From contig CANRGH010000005.1 in NCBI GenBank assembly GCA_947630135.1, positions 1 through 64,000 of the forward strand: a stretch of 64,000 bases of DNA, written 5' to 3'. Of the stretch, positions 53,801 through 58,065 are shown piece by piece. The translations under genes and the position numbers were made by a program. How positions within the stretch are numbered: position 1 is the first letter of the stretch; every line of letters begins with the position of its first letter. The stretch comes from an uncultured Monoglobus sp. GTDB taxonomy: Bacteria > Bacillota > Clostridia > Monoglobales > Monoglobaceae. The notes beneath the pieces are model-generated. The model did not search any database, had not been told where the DNA came from, and saw only the letters and a list, made by a program, of their open reading frames with translations.

Positions 53801-54024
53801 TTAACGCCCATAAAGTTGCCGCTTTGAGACATAAGCGACCAACGAGCTTGATTTGCGCCTGTTGTTCCGTCACTACTGGTAACAGCTTTATAATTTTCGG
53901 CCGAGGTACGAACCAAGTCCCTCGATCCTTCGGCGTGGACCGCGGCTGTGCCGCACAAAAGCGTCGCGGCGCATACAAGCGCCATAATGATCGTGATTAA
54001 AATTCCGTTGCGTGTCTTACCCAT
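35863..54024 (-). CDS. Giant SLH-anchored, repeat-rich surface protein (6053 residues)
   Basis: One uninterrupted 18.2-kb frame. Order of parts (approximate residues): signal peptide 1-31; unassigned beta-rich N-terminal region 32-810, probably the ligand-binding head; SdrD_B/Cna_B-like domains 818-1290; five FctA/Spy0128-like pilin-type domains 1540-2508, a type often closed by isopeptide bonds; then many InlB B-repeats (NGG...F.GWS...YAVWA) to about 5629, interrupted by a PT-rich linker near 2780-2830 and two SdrD_B-like domains near 2921 and 3478. After a Pro/Thr linker (5638-5705) and a Gly run comes a Cna_B domain (5720-5808) and three SLH domains (5835-6020) for binding cell-wall polymer. 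Many repeats end in DxNxNGxPDY, a calcium-type loop. No LPXTG. AAAGGAG precedes the ATG. Likely an adhesin or S-layer-associated stalk. Confidence 0.93.
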   Translation of the reverse strand: MGKTRNGILITIIMALVCAATLLCGTAAVHAEGSRDLVRTSAENYKAVTSSDGTTGANQARWSLMSQSGNFMGVNRQQKIKFYAFEGETVFLASNEVDNSVDIKMTQPDGSVVNVDLKTDEGFIKTSANEKAGPKAEDGKSIWLPKAETVRTGSIEYDNSDTNRYTAYKYDIPISGVYVLEFYTNTIKATTSAANGSNTAGDIRFSTELDGAHSKAHVIAWDVTVAQPQKSGDDITHYVAVNGRVWMDAIAMQNMGGVYGDLYCVTRDGYIWRFSLNGISPNTFAMYANSRGGIGSGTNASAYHSIHSPLTNYTGFNAYKNLKDKNGNPDGILILGPDNEVTDIDSPYHMFLNYPDTTVSDSIVQSVPQSLGRVESIRYDGKSGDEDDTGTKTENDDGFAGVGGYFEVNTKGVTSYQIIIDMSNMYAKNYHGETVDNKKFDEDQEKYGNEHDEEICLSTDTDNNFIYYANGNWYTIKTGNNDKTNRHPTNTDDTGTVEAMDRYVTYENVDIDGITGDPSSDSGTQEALSDAGYKSLGKIMLGNAAVDGVNRIKWDGRDQYGRILPIGSYFGSTGRGKVYAEPKAGEIHFPLGDVENMDNGVAIWLENPDSATDWLYENKTPSASEQITARSKIYYNNFDQSLLRDFTVKNMPNEGAGDTNDGNYTNATSWGNNAWYWNLPNNMLNSKSGQIGRKGENGTHYNEEKLNRTWVTEGATFEDKSIEGVASYEYNAAGGSSGSVEERKPTKKASQFPSCGTDTNIEGQQNATRGCDHGVVDLWSYITAPASKGYQVELKNSVTINGLDNQKVITGFVFLDTTNAANGHGRYDKLTDDRELPGATVVAEYGKKSNIDKGDTRDDSPVVYTTATNSNGYYSIPINMAAFDPSDTEMSVKITVKYSDSKAGDSVITHQITTDHDGTYKDNVVKRNLVQSQNVGDTANVSVQTINLYQKDKNDRTALKEIYAEDVGYVINPSTSLRVHADWTPDCLKDMSMAANFSVYGVYLSKIQDNSKIQKLLDKELSLSDADDKNQYICPSVSGKYQKLTVEELQEIKQFFEKEENCVYKKTDITLDFKLSAISTIEDLPGTTFKIQKEGEKSSIVADQKIVYRVFYNGDAPASSVGLSRNMYSAGSTKNYDNWDFTINTEPSVLNETVWYDANHNTVIDEGEQGIEGARIQIAKRLANIDGEANNPEYYMSEFERVKKNPSPTSSADEWILDPIKIDAENTVFITDKDGNVINKPYAYNPEDNTYTEEAPADDDEKSQGIHGLIAGRYKVTITLPPGSTYNTAAFTGDGLPDGLSGASTITASYDPENNQIVQYIDVPANATGDTSIKSRAAYSYMAGLSIFKNVEPYNTTEEAINKYVAPSLFAYKISLSNILIPEGEDEAEIVIPVEDAVTNPNGVEGVGNNNKKLHFKKRDGDADPSAVFTLKAGERITIGNLPNGTKYTVTELDKDPLLAGMTQDEIEKINDEEFPELAPGSTETTRNELLRVFERKKNMATGFSISPALNNKLSRKGEISETARTAFINFTNKYQPLQVTAYAGDTDLSLDPEIVVGTNHNLININARVLLGGREFKKSDEFGLALEPSTWFVRETTGQPDNEIHTLQEGLSPDVVMEPGSKITHTTIDTNITEDGGNETEVKFDKSYTMTFTQPGVYSYVLRERKPFTTDNIEPIAGVKYSDDSYKLYIDVTDDANTGHLVVSSYFWRAKTGSFDLGTAGRIDDWDSQWNTPIIGANTAAPTQNMNKPPVFGESFGAKQGKSMLVFNNTYDLTPPEVAFEGTKILNGRALGDKEFEFKIEPVGRYVIGHTENKTPDVIASMPTPESDTTWNTAATGTNNIKFDPITFTEDDAGEDEASAMIYHYQISEIKPEDGTAKPSVEYDTKKQDVYVRVYKEVVADPDPKHEGQFYQIVHALQCDADGNSTSGFAFTNSYTAKNLELSLSGDNSLGLKLKKTLISKEDSSRKFKDGDEFRFVIEPENGAPAISGGADGRPAGVLIFRPEGEDIGTTEKTDIRFENVDKIEFTEANTKDKPYYEYTIRELNPYGDASVTALPGISYDGTRYRLCVYVKDETTQGKLVLDKESSKSKTGIDLYKITDEQPDGVLLNGSTAAMPELEFTNNYDPNRIDVPLSANKSFNRDFTTFFGTAEGTENMNQGFGFTLTPIGSVDLSNPETLTEFKPGTQSGDGEYSSEANMPMPKVGKQYTEASKIFYIDSTGLIDLKNMTFESEDAGTTKANAKVYIYKIKENNENRGGVTYDSDDRYIFLSVYMLTDDTMGDTQYVNVALNDAEDITKIAEKHSEYQDANIDYTFVNTYNAKGSEFDLSNLDSLKIIKKVTTQNVDAPKFTEGQFKVKLEPFNSSNSQLPPGFNNEDGYVTFNIDASGNFVFDEHDNSYEVDSTKLNGTRLMFDSEGTYEYLIREVTPAEDGIDGEDGYTYDTYQYKLTLDVEDDLHGNMKITPSVQWRSSLGASWSSVFDESLDDTHMPEGYKDREDNNIKTTDIVFVNSYTQQHTLNYNPNGALSGSENLPPQAEYEKDTEITVYKTEGTLTRNPGEMFVGWSTYEKDGGSYTDEERNAALTAEDAEKAKTLNILSADDDGTDEDPGNIENNIFTMPDANAILYAVWAIDANGNNIPDYDEDGYSVEYYIGNAVVDPETEYVDKDNKILYTCAHHHVAGTEADFLSHKGNIVTVNGKDVKLSLPDSGNPAFIGWSLASSYIETPVVDAYPGVFSRENLSGLISSINLTEELMKNTDLIKTREDGRKILTVYAVWAGDTHGGQVLPPSEPTLGPDETPRPTADPDATPSPTATPGPETSDGIPDFKQVAYRGNRPADADQEVVGVPVDGNEYIPGESYVSLLTAPSLDGYRFLGWTDVETPTDGTIYYQPGMLWGPKTNKLDLFYAQWAKNEQSLIIQVFDDLNNDGVYEGDGALLNISAEKVIMTPKNGGEAVESEARIEGGGVQFTKERLKPGEYTLTVTIDEQQFDAYDRYTGVNYALGDEQGTITTKLEGTKLTINQDITIPYEDYSGAIRYGVTRPYDVIYNMNGAPVEVGLKEEAVPDKDYAYHDGDGEYYTDTTVNPNRVYDGKVEILGPDDLNDTMVSDGNGGYVFTDSAGIPHRFLGWSVDPTAAAPDEGVTAAELAQGGSNRGKSFYNMTAGDLTLYAVWNRGFSQYPLTLDSNGGTFESGTDNVGTLIDENHYVLVSDKDTYVPLDETTNWPGVQDQDKYNVPNITRENAVFVGWSLTPVGGLVNDYNLIKDSLLSSIQMLTANTVYAVWAEDTRGRLVDSDGTGCDTPNLYYGDAHSGCVDSGGNPKHGALRKHESDGIADYLQVFYEFNPPTDAEISGSLNTDPVTYGTDGKYTLDSDVLGTFSGTDAAGIVERDYTGKGLQSPAELPDPNAKAYIRSSSLAVKGYAFDGWSRNDPSGSTGKAPNGLFYAGPTNGLGRDYSFEKSAGRPDTFYAIWRKIVPAIVNIKVYNDANRNGVYDLDEPLISGFSLSDVKEVIMQPNGSELTDPNVPAHDDKDNGTGNIVISNFEESVYEMTLTLDNSDENSKYVTRTNGVGTHFAYSAGPDVETLELKADKSGERSVKFRYRAKEEFVGDLYVAVTEGHAITYDINGADSDKVTAPKIQDKLYYDIEYAIAECPSGPDGTQLSEDEQGLYYTDDRGVKRYFMGWSANMYQPEPEYPVGGDHKVNSKIKITGDMTLYAVWSADRYRVVYDLNGGSGTVPDEYAGKTYGFGENAALYIPLADERPTKNDVVFVGWSETAVNDALTASPDYGTIVTSVELQNADKTVYAVWAEDKDGDKVPDYADNMYLVKYHTNGGTFPITTNGIFLEDYSRYRLSGQTAELISIDEGRQRVMRGGAVLVGWGKTPHSELVASAAELAELSADSVYLTFAESDITVYALWAADENSNGVPDYKENPRTLKYDKNGGSGEAPASVGGLLPGDSVELEKTPAITLTDAVFIGWSRQQSVVSAEGNPVIFKSAPDEGVITESVTVADDDENEIIVYAAWAADTNHNGVPDYNETPHTLTYDANGGSGKVPDPVTVLPGISIALESEDNVDLTKENAKFVGWSLTEYSKLITSLEEENALRIDEYTMGDQNVTVYALYAADLDHNGEADYGRFKVLYDKNGAESGEAPTDNNLYSTGTAVTLKTPAANMTLPGAMFIGWSSNKNAVSASGGKPMIFTEAPADGIVETEVMIGSANVTVYAVWAADANNNGVPDYDEFYTVDYDTNGAPDSIKAPTAHTGLAHNGIIQIKDITEGLSTDGEGRYYTDGNGVKVYFEGWSKDAHAEKADADLAPGKYLSLNSANVTLHAVWRADRFKVLYYIGGELDSKYVSDDFRGKTYVYAETAALWMPVSEAQLPAGAAGTVFAGWTDNKGTAEKVLTEVPAAGTLVTSVNIPNRDVPVYAVWAEDKDGDKIPDYADSMYLVKYHSNGGFPDPEDHIFFADYTRYYITGAAAELIDFETEGRQRVSLEGAVLVGWGKEAHGELVKSDEELAGLLADNAYLTFGSDNITVYALWAADENGNGKPDYSESRYTLSYDPNGGEGSVPAARENLLTGNSVELEKNPGLTMTDAMFIGWSAEKAAVQNEDGSAKIFTDAAPHDGVLSDTVKIDDQNVTVYAVWAADTNHNGMPDYNEKPHTLSYNANDGEGTVPSAVPDLLPGTDVRLDMASGLTKSGGVFVGWSLTKYPKLMTSAEEEAALRIKNDTYTMGFDDVTVFALYAADSNGDNVPDYGRYTVTYDKNGAEGSEPVDTNKYSTGSVIRLVQPGADMRLADAVFIGWSENKAAVQDENGSAKIFDTAPESGTITDSVTITTNDVTVYAVWAADKNNNGTPDYNEGYTVSYNANGAPDSVKMPDAQTGLAYNASIKAGDITEGLEADTNGRYYTDESGVKHYFLGWSVSAAGGDIIAVGGEVRINSANVTLYAVWSAERYHVVYDMNGGSGTVPDEYAGKIYAFGENAALYIPLADERPTKDDVVFVGWSETVVNDALTAPPDYGTIITSVAMQNGDKTVYAVWAEDKNGDNVPDYADNMYLVKYHTNGGTFPNTTNGIFLEDYTRYRLSGQTAELISIDEGRQRVMRSGAVLVGWGKTPHSELVASAAELAELSADSAYLTFADSDITVYALWAADENGNSVPDYEEKTYTLTYDPNGGDGSVPEPVTGLLDGDVVTLDREAAPTMTGCEFLGWCDDKIAVTDESGSPMIFTEVPDGVVKESVTIAGADVTVYAVWKKIPIAEYGVVYNANGGNDSVPIDEKTYPIGGGVQLMDRGEMTREGAVFLGWSKNAHEQIIMTQDELSERILPAGEILPLDLGDNSSVMTLFAVWGIDITDGTHTVVEDGTADYYQVFYNSNAGREEVSGMPEADTNSYIDGTDVDIKPSEPVREGYNFLGWSLNDPDGDPIGESAFRKSAGPDVLYAVWEAIVPPDEYGVIYRENHATYGVVPFDDNKYVIDGTDNVPVLGNDGEPELVKEGAAFLGWSKKANNVVVTRFDAENAGILEDHTRIDSPPASGYMNLYAVWAKDENGDGTADYVQAIFDDGVDDGAAATVTDMPDAITGERGEVYEIPAREPVREGYVFDGWTVKGTDGPVYRYGGVNSSFTMPDDGIVFVAQWSKYQPQPSPSPTSEPTAEPTDAPATSTPTAEPTDAPATSEPTAEPTDAPATSTPEPAASESPSPSPTKKPGGGSGGSGGGGGGGGFGTASVRVVKEWDDDNNSRGERPTSITIKLMQNGNAVDQCVLSAENNWQHTFSNLKTGTDYTVIEEAVNHYAPKYESISGGYKVVNSYDESVVVAPPNGGGGSGGKAPDDLPTLNYDDHYAYIVGYEDGTVQPEGTITRAEVATIFFRMLSESSRDRYMTKGNKFSDVSVGKWFNTAVSTMAAADIVHGYEDGTFRGDDPITRAEFAVIAANFDSSAYDGPDKFSDTGEHWASEHINRAAERGWINGYEDGTFKPDQSITRAEAMALVNRVLERKPSADHMLDDMIVWPDNSDKTKWYYADVQEATNSHYSERGDGGYEIWTSLRPVMDWASLEI
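38290..42870 (-). repeat. Three higher-order tandem repeats (about 1.84 kb each) in the giant gene
   Basis: Reading with the gene, unit 1 runs about 42870-41030, unit 2 about 41030-39180 and unit 3 about 39180-38290 (incomplete). Each starts with a VVYDLNGGSGTV- or VLYYIGG-type InlB repeat, continues with YAVWAEDKDGDKVPDYAD and NMYLVKYHTNGG, and contains five to six InlB repeats. Corresponding points in the units are 1830-1860 bases apart (for instance 42271, 40411 and 38581). The first about 600 bases of units 1 and 3 are nearly identical, while unit 2 is clearly diverged. Confidence 0.85.
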
Positions 54025-54086
54025 AACAAACTCCTTTACAATATTTATATCTAAAGTTTATATATTTACATTTTTGTTTAATAAGC

Positions 54087-54116
54087 ATTATAATGTTAAC
54101 ACGTTCACCCATGAAC
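54087..54116 (-). promoter_or_regulatory. Possible promoter and operator before the giant gene
   Basis: TATAAT on the minus strand (54092-54087) has no good -35 at 17 bases (TTCATG). Overlapping the -35 region is the inverted repeat GTTCATGGGTGAAC (54116-54103), a plausible operator. The start codon is about 63 bases downstream. Weak as a promoter, hence activator-dependent if real. Confidence 0.35.
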
Positions 54117-54172
54117 AAGTCAATAGGTTAAAAGTGATTTTTTTAAAAAATTATTTACAGTAGGTCAGGTAT

Positions 54173-54301
54173 GCAAATGCTGCGGCGTTTCACGTTCGAC
54201 TGTTCTTCGTATGGAGAACAGAGGTCATTTGCCCCGCGCGCGTCGATAAAAATGCAGGGTGCCGTTATTACGATATTTATAACGTGACAAAGGTCCTGCA
54301 T
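54173..54301 (-). other. Structured non-coding region upstream of the giant gene
   Basis: Two nested hairpins: GCAAATG/CATTTGC (54173-54179 with 54226-54232) enclosing CTGTTCT/AGAACAG (54200-54206 with 54215-54221), and ATGCAGG/CCTGCAT (54252-54258 with 54295-54301) enclosing CGTTAT/ATAACG (54263-54268 with 54279-54284). No open frame spans it. It could be part of a structured 5' leader or a small RNA. I compared it in mind with c-di-GMP, lysine, cobalamin and purine riboswitch cores and found no convincing match. Confidence 0.4.
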
Positions 54302-54331
54302 ATTCAATTAATTAAAAACTAAAATAAATTA

Positions 54332-54373
54332 CCCCCCCCGAAAGAAAATTACACAATGCGAAATTTTCTTTCG
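54332..54373. repeat. C8 tract with adjacent 12-bp hairpin
   Basis: Eight cytosines (54332-54339) run into CGAAAGAAAATT (54339-54350), perfectly complementary to AATTTTCTTTCG (54362-54373). The hairpin has an 11-base loop. On the minus strand this lies about 310-350 bases before the giant gene. The rest of 54374-54555 is AT-rich with no gene. Confidence 0.6.
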
Positions 54374-54555
54374 AGAGGGTATAATATACTTATATCGCGC
54401 GAATAATATTATGCCATAAAACAAATATGATTTCAAGTGTTTTTATAACAAAAATTAACGAAAATTTAACATATTTTTATCAAATTGTGTTTTATATCCC
54501 ATATCCACAAAAAAATGCCTATCAATCCTCCCCGCAAACCGCCGGCAAAGCGCGC

Positions 54556-54633
54556 TTCTATTAAGGAAGCGCTTGGTCAAAATCGCAAGCGATTTTGAAA
54601 GGTCGCTTTGAACCCGCAAGCAAGCTTGCTGAT
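54556..54633. repeat. REP-like element, copy 1
   Basis: About 78 bases sharing roughly 85% identity with 58912-58985. It contains the hairpin CAAAATCGC-AA-GCGATTTTG and the palindrome AGCAAGCTTGCT, joined by TTTGAACCCGCAAG. The second copy keeps the hairpin through paired changes. Confidence 0.75.
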
Positions 54634-54641
54634 CAGGGAAA

Positions 54642-54715
54642 AGCGCCGAAGAAGGCGGTCAAAAAAGAATACCTTGCTTGCAAGGTATTCGTAAAGAACC
54701 GCCTTCTTCGGCGCT
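54642..54715 (-). terminator. Nested long inverted repeat abutting the tRNA 3' end
   Basis: An 18-bp perfect inverted repeat (54642-54659 with 54698-54715) encloses a second 11-bp perfect inverted repeat (54667-54677 with 54680-54690). On the minus strand it directly follows the tRNA, and its outer arm ends with the last base of the encoded CCA; a short T-run follows. It can terminate the tRNA transcript, but its length and nesting look more like a MITE-type insertion. Confidence 0.65.
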
Positions 54716-54791
54716 GGTATGCCCGGCGGGATTTGAACCCGCGACCTTCAGAGTCGGAGTCTGACACTCTATCCAACTGAGCTACGGACAC
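54715..54791 (-). tRNA. tRNA-Arg (anticodon CCG)
   Basis: Cloverleaf on the minus strand: acceptor GTGTCCG paired with CGGGCAT, D-stem GCTC/GAGT, anticodon stem TCAGA/TCTGA with loop CTCCGAC giving anticodon CCG for codon CGG, T-arm GCGGG-TTCAAAT-CCCGC, discriminator A and a genome-encoded CCA (54717-54715). All stems pair apart from wobble. An isolated tRNA gene; the long inverted repeat follows immediately. Confidence 0.95.
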
Positions 54792-54855
54792 ATATTCACA
54801 ATATGGTATTATATCACAGGTTTTCGGCTTTTGCAAGCCTTAATTTCAAAAACCT

Positions 54856-54870
54856 GGCGGAAATTCCGCC
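54856..54870 (-). terminator. Probable terminator of the 653-residue SLH protein gene
   Basis: GGCGGAA (54856-54862) pairs with TTCCGCC (54864-54870), and on the minus strand AGGTTTTTG follows. It is a few bases beyond the stop codon at 54878. Confidence 0.6.
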
Positions 54871-54877
54871 CGGCCTT

Positions 54878-56839
54878 TTATTTCTGTAATGTTATTCCCG
54901 AAACATCTACTTCCATTGAGTCCGCATTGCCGCGGAGCGGTTTGTAATTGATAAGGAACTTTGCCGCCTTCTTTGGCGCTTGATAATCGAGGACAGACAT
55001 TACGGTTCTTGTGTCAAGCTCATTTTTTATATTCGAGAGCGTTGTGCTGCCGATCTTCTCGCCGTTTTCATCAAGGGACACGATCTCAAGACCGTCGGCG
55101 CCGAGCATGTTTTCGGGATAGTCCCATGTTATCGACATATCCTCGTGGACGATCGGATCTCTGCCAGCCGCGACTCTGAACTCGCTTCCGTCAAGGTTTT
55201 CAAGATATAACTGTCCGCTTCCGAGCTCCGGGCCGCTAAAACCCTTTTCAATAACATAACGAGCCGAGCAGCCCATAAGATAGGGCTTAACTTCAAGAAT
55301 GTCGTCGAGATAGAGCGCGCCGTTTATAGTCACGTTTTTAAGCTTCAGGTACTCCGAACCCGAAAGGTCGCTCAGGTACAGATCACCGTTTATCACCGCG
55401 TTTTCAAACAGCAGAGATGAGTTTATTATCACGTTTCCGTTATAGTATCTGACCTCGTCGGTGCCGTATTTTAATTCTTTGACGTAATAGTAGGGTGCGA
55501 GCCTGTCCATGATCTCAAACAAATCATTATAGGTAAAGCTTGTTTTTGCGAGATCGGCGCCGCTCAGATAACCCGAGGCGTACATCGCCGAGACAACGGG
55601 CTTTGCCCAATCGGAGATGTTTGACGCTTCGATTGTCGGATCTGTTTCATCTGTCTCTTCAACATAAAACGCTCTGGCGAGCATGGCGTACGCTTCATCG
55701 GGAGCAACCTTGCGGTCGGGCTCGATATATCCGCGGTAACCTGTCATTATGTCATAATAAGTGAGCTTCTGCAAAGCGTCCCTGCGCCAATCGGAGGGCA
55801 TGTCATATATGCCGTCGCTGAACGTGTGGCTAAATCCCATAATATTTGAGAGGACAACGGCGAACTCTCCGCGGTCCATCACGCTGTCCCCGCTCGGCGT
55901 TTCGGAAAATCCCTCAAACGCGCCGCGCGCCGCCCAGCGGTCATACGGCGAGACATAGCTTTCGACCACCGCTTCGTTTTCACGCGCGTCGTCCGCACTC
56001 GGCAGTGAATTAACAGCCTGGTCTGTTTTGATGTTGTGGGGCTCGGGCGTCGCTCCGTTTTTCTTATCATAAGCGTTCTTTAAATAATCAATGTTTTTCA
56101 CTCTTGAGATGCCGCCTGCTCCACTGATGTACTCGGCGTTAAGCATGCGGTAAAACATTTCAAAGAAGCGGCCCCGGGTAATGACCTTATCCGCGTTTGA
56201 GCTGTCGGCGCTGTCGATTATGCCCTTATCATACGCTTCCGCGTATCGTTCATCGACTGTACAGCTGTAATCCGAATACTCTCTGACGCAGCCGTAGGTG
56301 TCGGTCACCGCTCTGACCAAGTAGAGCAGCGCGCTGCCTTCGGTGCAAAGGCCCCTTATGTCAATATCTATCCACTCGGACGGGACCGTGTAGCCTTTCC
56401 GCGTCTCGTAATCAAGCTCGGTGTGCTCGCCGAGCACAAAAAGGCTTGACATGTCCGAGATCATCCCGATTATCGCTTTTTCCTTCTCGGTCAGGTCAGG
56501 GTATTTTCCCTCATAAAGCGTCTTTTCTTCAAATTCGTTCCATTCTCTGTCGATATTGGTCTTGTTGATCTTGAGCCAATCGTCAGAAAGAAAATCCTCA
56601 TCCGGATAGAAACGCCCGTATCGGCAAAGGGCCTCAAGACATTCAATAACTGTCAGCGGCTCGTCAAGCCGCTGTCCGCCGTCCGGGTCAGCTGTTATGA
56701 TACGGTATTTAACAATCTCCGACGCGGCTTCGGTATAGGAATTATCCCCGCCTTCAGCGGCGGACGCAGGCAAAACGCACAGCGCCAAAGCCGCCGCCAA
56801 AAGTAAAGCTATCAGTTTTTTGGGTATTAGTTTTTCCAT
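54878..56839 (-). CDS. Exported SLH-domain protein
   Basis: A 653-residue protein with a signal peptide (MEKLIPKKLIALLLAAALAL...ASA) and several S-layer homology segments: a degenerate first region (SEIVKYRIITADPDGG), AEAYDKGIIDS...ITRGRFFEMFYRML, RGEFAVVLSNIM...FSDGIYDMP and YYDIMTGYRGYIEPDRKVAPDEAYAML. The C-terminal about 200 residues form a beta-rich region (NGNVIINSSLLFENAVINGDLYL) resembling a short beta-helix. SLH domains bind pyruvylated wall polymer, so it is probably displayed on the cell surface. It follows the AICAR transformylase gene by 35 bases with only AGGAGG between, so it may be read from the purine operon, which is odd for a surface protein. Confidence 0.87.
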   Translation of the reverse strand: MEKLIPKKLIALLLAAALALCVLPASAAEGGDNSYTEAASEIVKYRIITADPDGGQRLDEPLTVIECLEALCRYGRFYPDEDFLSDDWLKINKTNIDREWNEFEEKTLYEGKYPDLTEKEKAIIGMISDMSSLFVLGEHTELDYETRKGYTVPSEWIDIDIRGLCTEGSALLYLVRAVTDTYGCVREYSDYSCTVDERYAEAYDKGIIDSADSSNADKVITRGRFFEMFYRMLNAEYISGAGGISRVKNIDYLKNAYDKKNGATPEPHNIKTDQAVNSLPSADDARENEAVVESYVSPYDRWAARGAFEGFSETPSGDSVMDRGEFAVVLSNIMGFSHTFSDGIYDMPSDWRRDALQKLTYYDIMTGYRGYIEPDRKVAPDEAYAMLARAFYVEETDETDPTIEASNISDWAKPVVSAMYASGYLSGADLAKTSFTYNDLFEIMDRLAPYYYVKELKYGTDEVRYYNGNVIINSSLLFENAVINGDLYLSDLSGSEYLKLKNVTINGALYLDDILEVKPYLMGCSARYVIEKGFSGPELGSGQLYLENLDGSEFRVAAGRDPIVHEDMSITWDYPENMLGADGLEIVSLDENGEKIGSTTLSNIKNELDTRTVMSVLDYQAPKKAAKFLINYKPLRGNADSMEVDVSGITLQK

Positions 56840-56874
56840 AATGATCCTCCTAAGAAATATAGATCAAATCCGTA

Positions 56875-58053
56875 TTAATGGTGGAACAGGCGTATGCCGG
56901 TGAACGACATCGCTATGCCGTACTTGTTGCAGGCGTCGATTACGTTGTCGTCCCTGATCGAGCCGCCGGGCTGAGCGATCGCGGTCACGCCCGACTTGTG
57001 GGCGCGCTCGATATTGTCGCCGAACGGGAAGAACGCGTCGCTGCCCAGAGCCACGTCGGTATTCTTTTTGAGCCATTCCTTCTGTTCATCTTTGGTGAAC
57101 ACGGGAGGCTTGGTCTTAAATATCTTCTGCCACTCGCCCTCTTTGAGCACGTCCATATACTCGTCCGAGATATAAACGTCGATAGCGTTGTCGCGGTCGG
57201 CTCTGCGTATGCCGTCAACAAACTCGAGCGCCAGAACCTGCGGCGACTGTCTGAGCCACCAGATGTCGGCCTTGTTTCCCGCGAGGCGGGTGCAGTGTAT
57301 TCTCGACTGCTGACCCGCGCCGATGCCTATCGCCTGACCGTCCTTGACGTAGCACACGCTGTTTGACTGGGTGTATTTGAGCGTGATCAGCGAGATCATC
57401 AGATCGCGCTTCTGCGCCTCGGTCATCTCGGTGTTTTGGGTAACGACGTTCGACAAAAGCTCCTCGTTGATGTCAAGCTCGTTTCTGCCCTGCTCAAATG
57501 TCACGCCGAACACCTGCTTGTGCTCGATAGGGTCGGGAGTGTAGTTTTCGTCAATTTGGATTATGTTGTAGTTTCCGCCGCGCTTGCCCTTTAATATTTC
57601 AAGCGCCTTTTCCTCATAGCCCGGGGCAATCACGCCGTCGCTGACTTCCTTGGCGATAAGCTGCGCCGTGGGAATGTCGCACACGTCCGACAGCGAGATA
57701 AAGTCGCCGAAGGACGACATTCTGTCCGCGCCTCTTGCTCTTGCGTAGGCCGAGGCGAGGGGTGAAAGCTCGATCGACTCGTCGATGAAGTATATCTTTT
57801 TGAGCGTGTCCGAAAGCTCGAGTCCGACGGCCGCGCCGGCGGGCGAAACATGCTTGAACGAGGTCGCGGCCGGAAGGCCGGTCGCCTTTTTGAGTTCCTT
57901 AACGAGCTGCCAGCCGTTCAGCGCGTCCAAAAGGTTGATGTAGCCCGGTTTGCCGCACAGCACGGTTATCGGCAGATCACCGCCGTTTTCCATATACACC
58001 CGCGAGGGCTTCTGATTAGGATTGCAGCCGTATTTTAATTCCATTTCATTCAT
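56875..58053 (-). CDS. purH: Stand-alone AICAR transformylase (PurH C-terminal half type)
   Basis: A 392-residue enzyme that transfers the formyl group from 10-formyl-THF to AICAR, the ninth step of purine synthesis. It matches only the transformylase part of the usual bifunctional PurH: NPNQKPSRVY at the N-terminus, the catalytic KHVSPAGAAVG, GIGAGQQSRIHCTRLA and the C-terminal IAQPGGSIRDDNVIDAC. The N-terminal IMP cyclohydrolase domain is missing, and that job is covered by the preceding purO-like gene. A GGAGGAATTGTT-like site precedes ATG 58053. The enzyme depends on FolD, encoded at 3417-4265, for its cofactor. Confidence 0.95.
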   Translation of the reverse strand: MNEMELKYGCNPNQKPSRVYMENGGDLPITVLCGKPGYINLLDALNGWQLVKELKKATGLPAATSFKHVSPAGAAVGLELSDTLKKIYFIDESIELSPLASAYARARGADRMSSFGDFISLSDVCDIPTAQLIAKEVSDGVIAPGYEEKALEILKGKRGGNYNIIQIDENYTPDPIEHKQVFGVTFEQGRNELDINEELLSNVVTQNTEMTEAQKRDLMISLITLKYTQSNSVCYVKDGQAIGIGAGQQSRIHCTRLAGNKADIWWLRQSPQVLALEFVDGIRRADRDNAIDVYISDEYMDVLKEGEWQKIFKTKPPVFTKDEQKEWLKKNTDVALGSDAFFPFGDNIERAHKSGVTAIAQPGGSIRDDNVIDACNKYGIAMSFTGIRLFHH

Positions 58054-58065
58054 AACAATTCCTCC

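Noticed and set aside
54173-54301. c-di-GMP-I riboswitch upstream of the giant gene
   Set aside because: The GGGCAAA and ACG..AACGCC pieces are similar, but the tetraloop stem, the conserved CACGCACAGG start and the second hairpin are missing.
54595-54780. A 61-codon plus-strand frame across the tRNA region
   Set aside because: It runs through the inverted repeat and antisense to tRNA-Arg, which is a well-formed cloverleaf.
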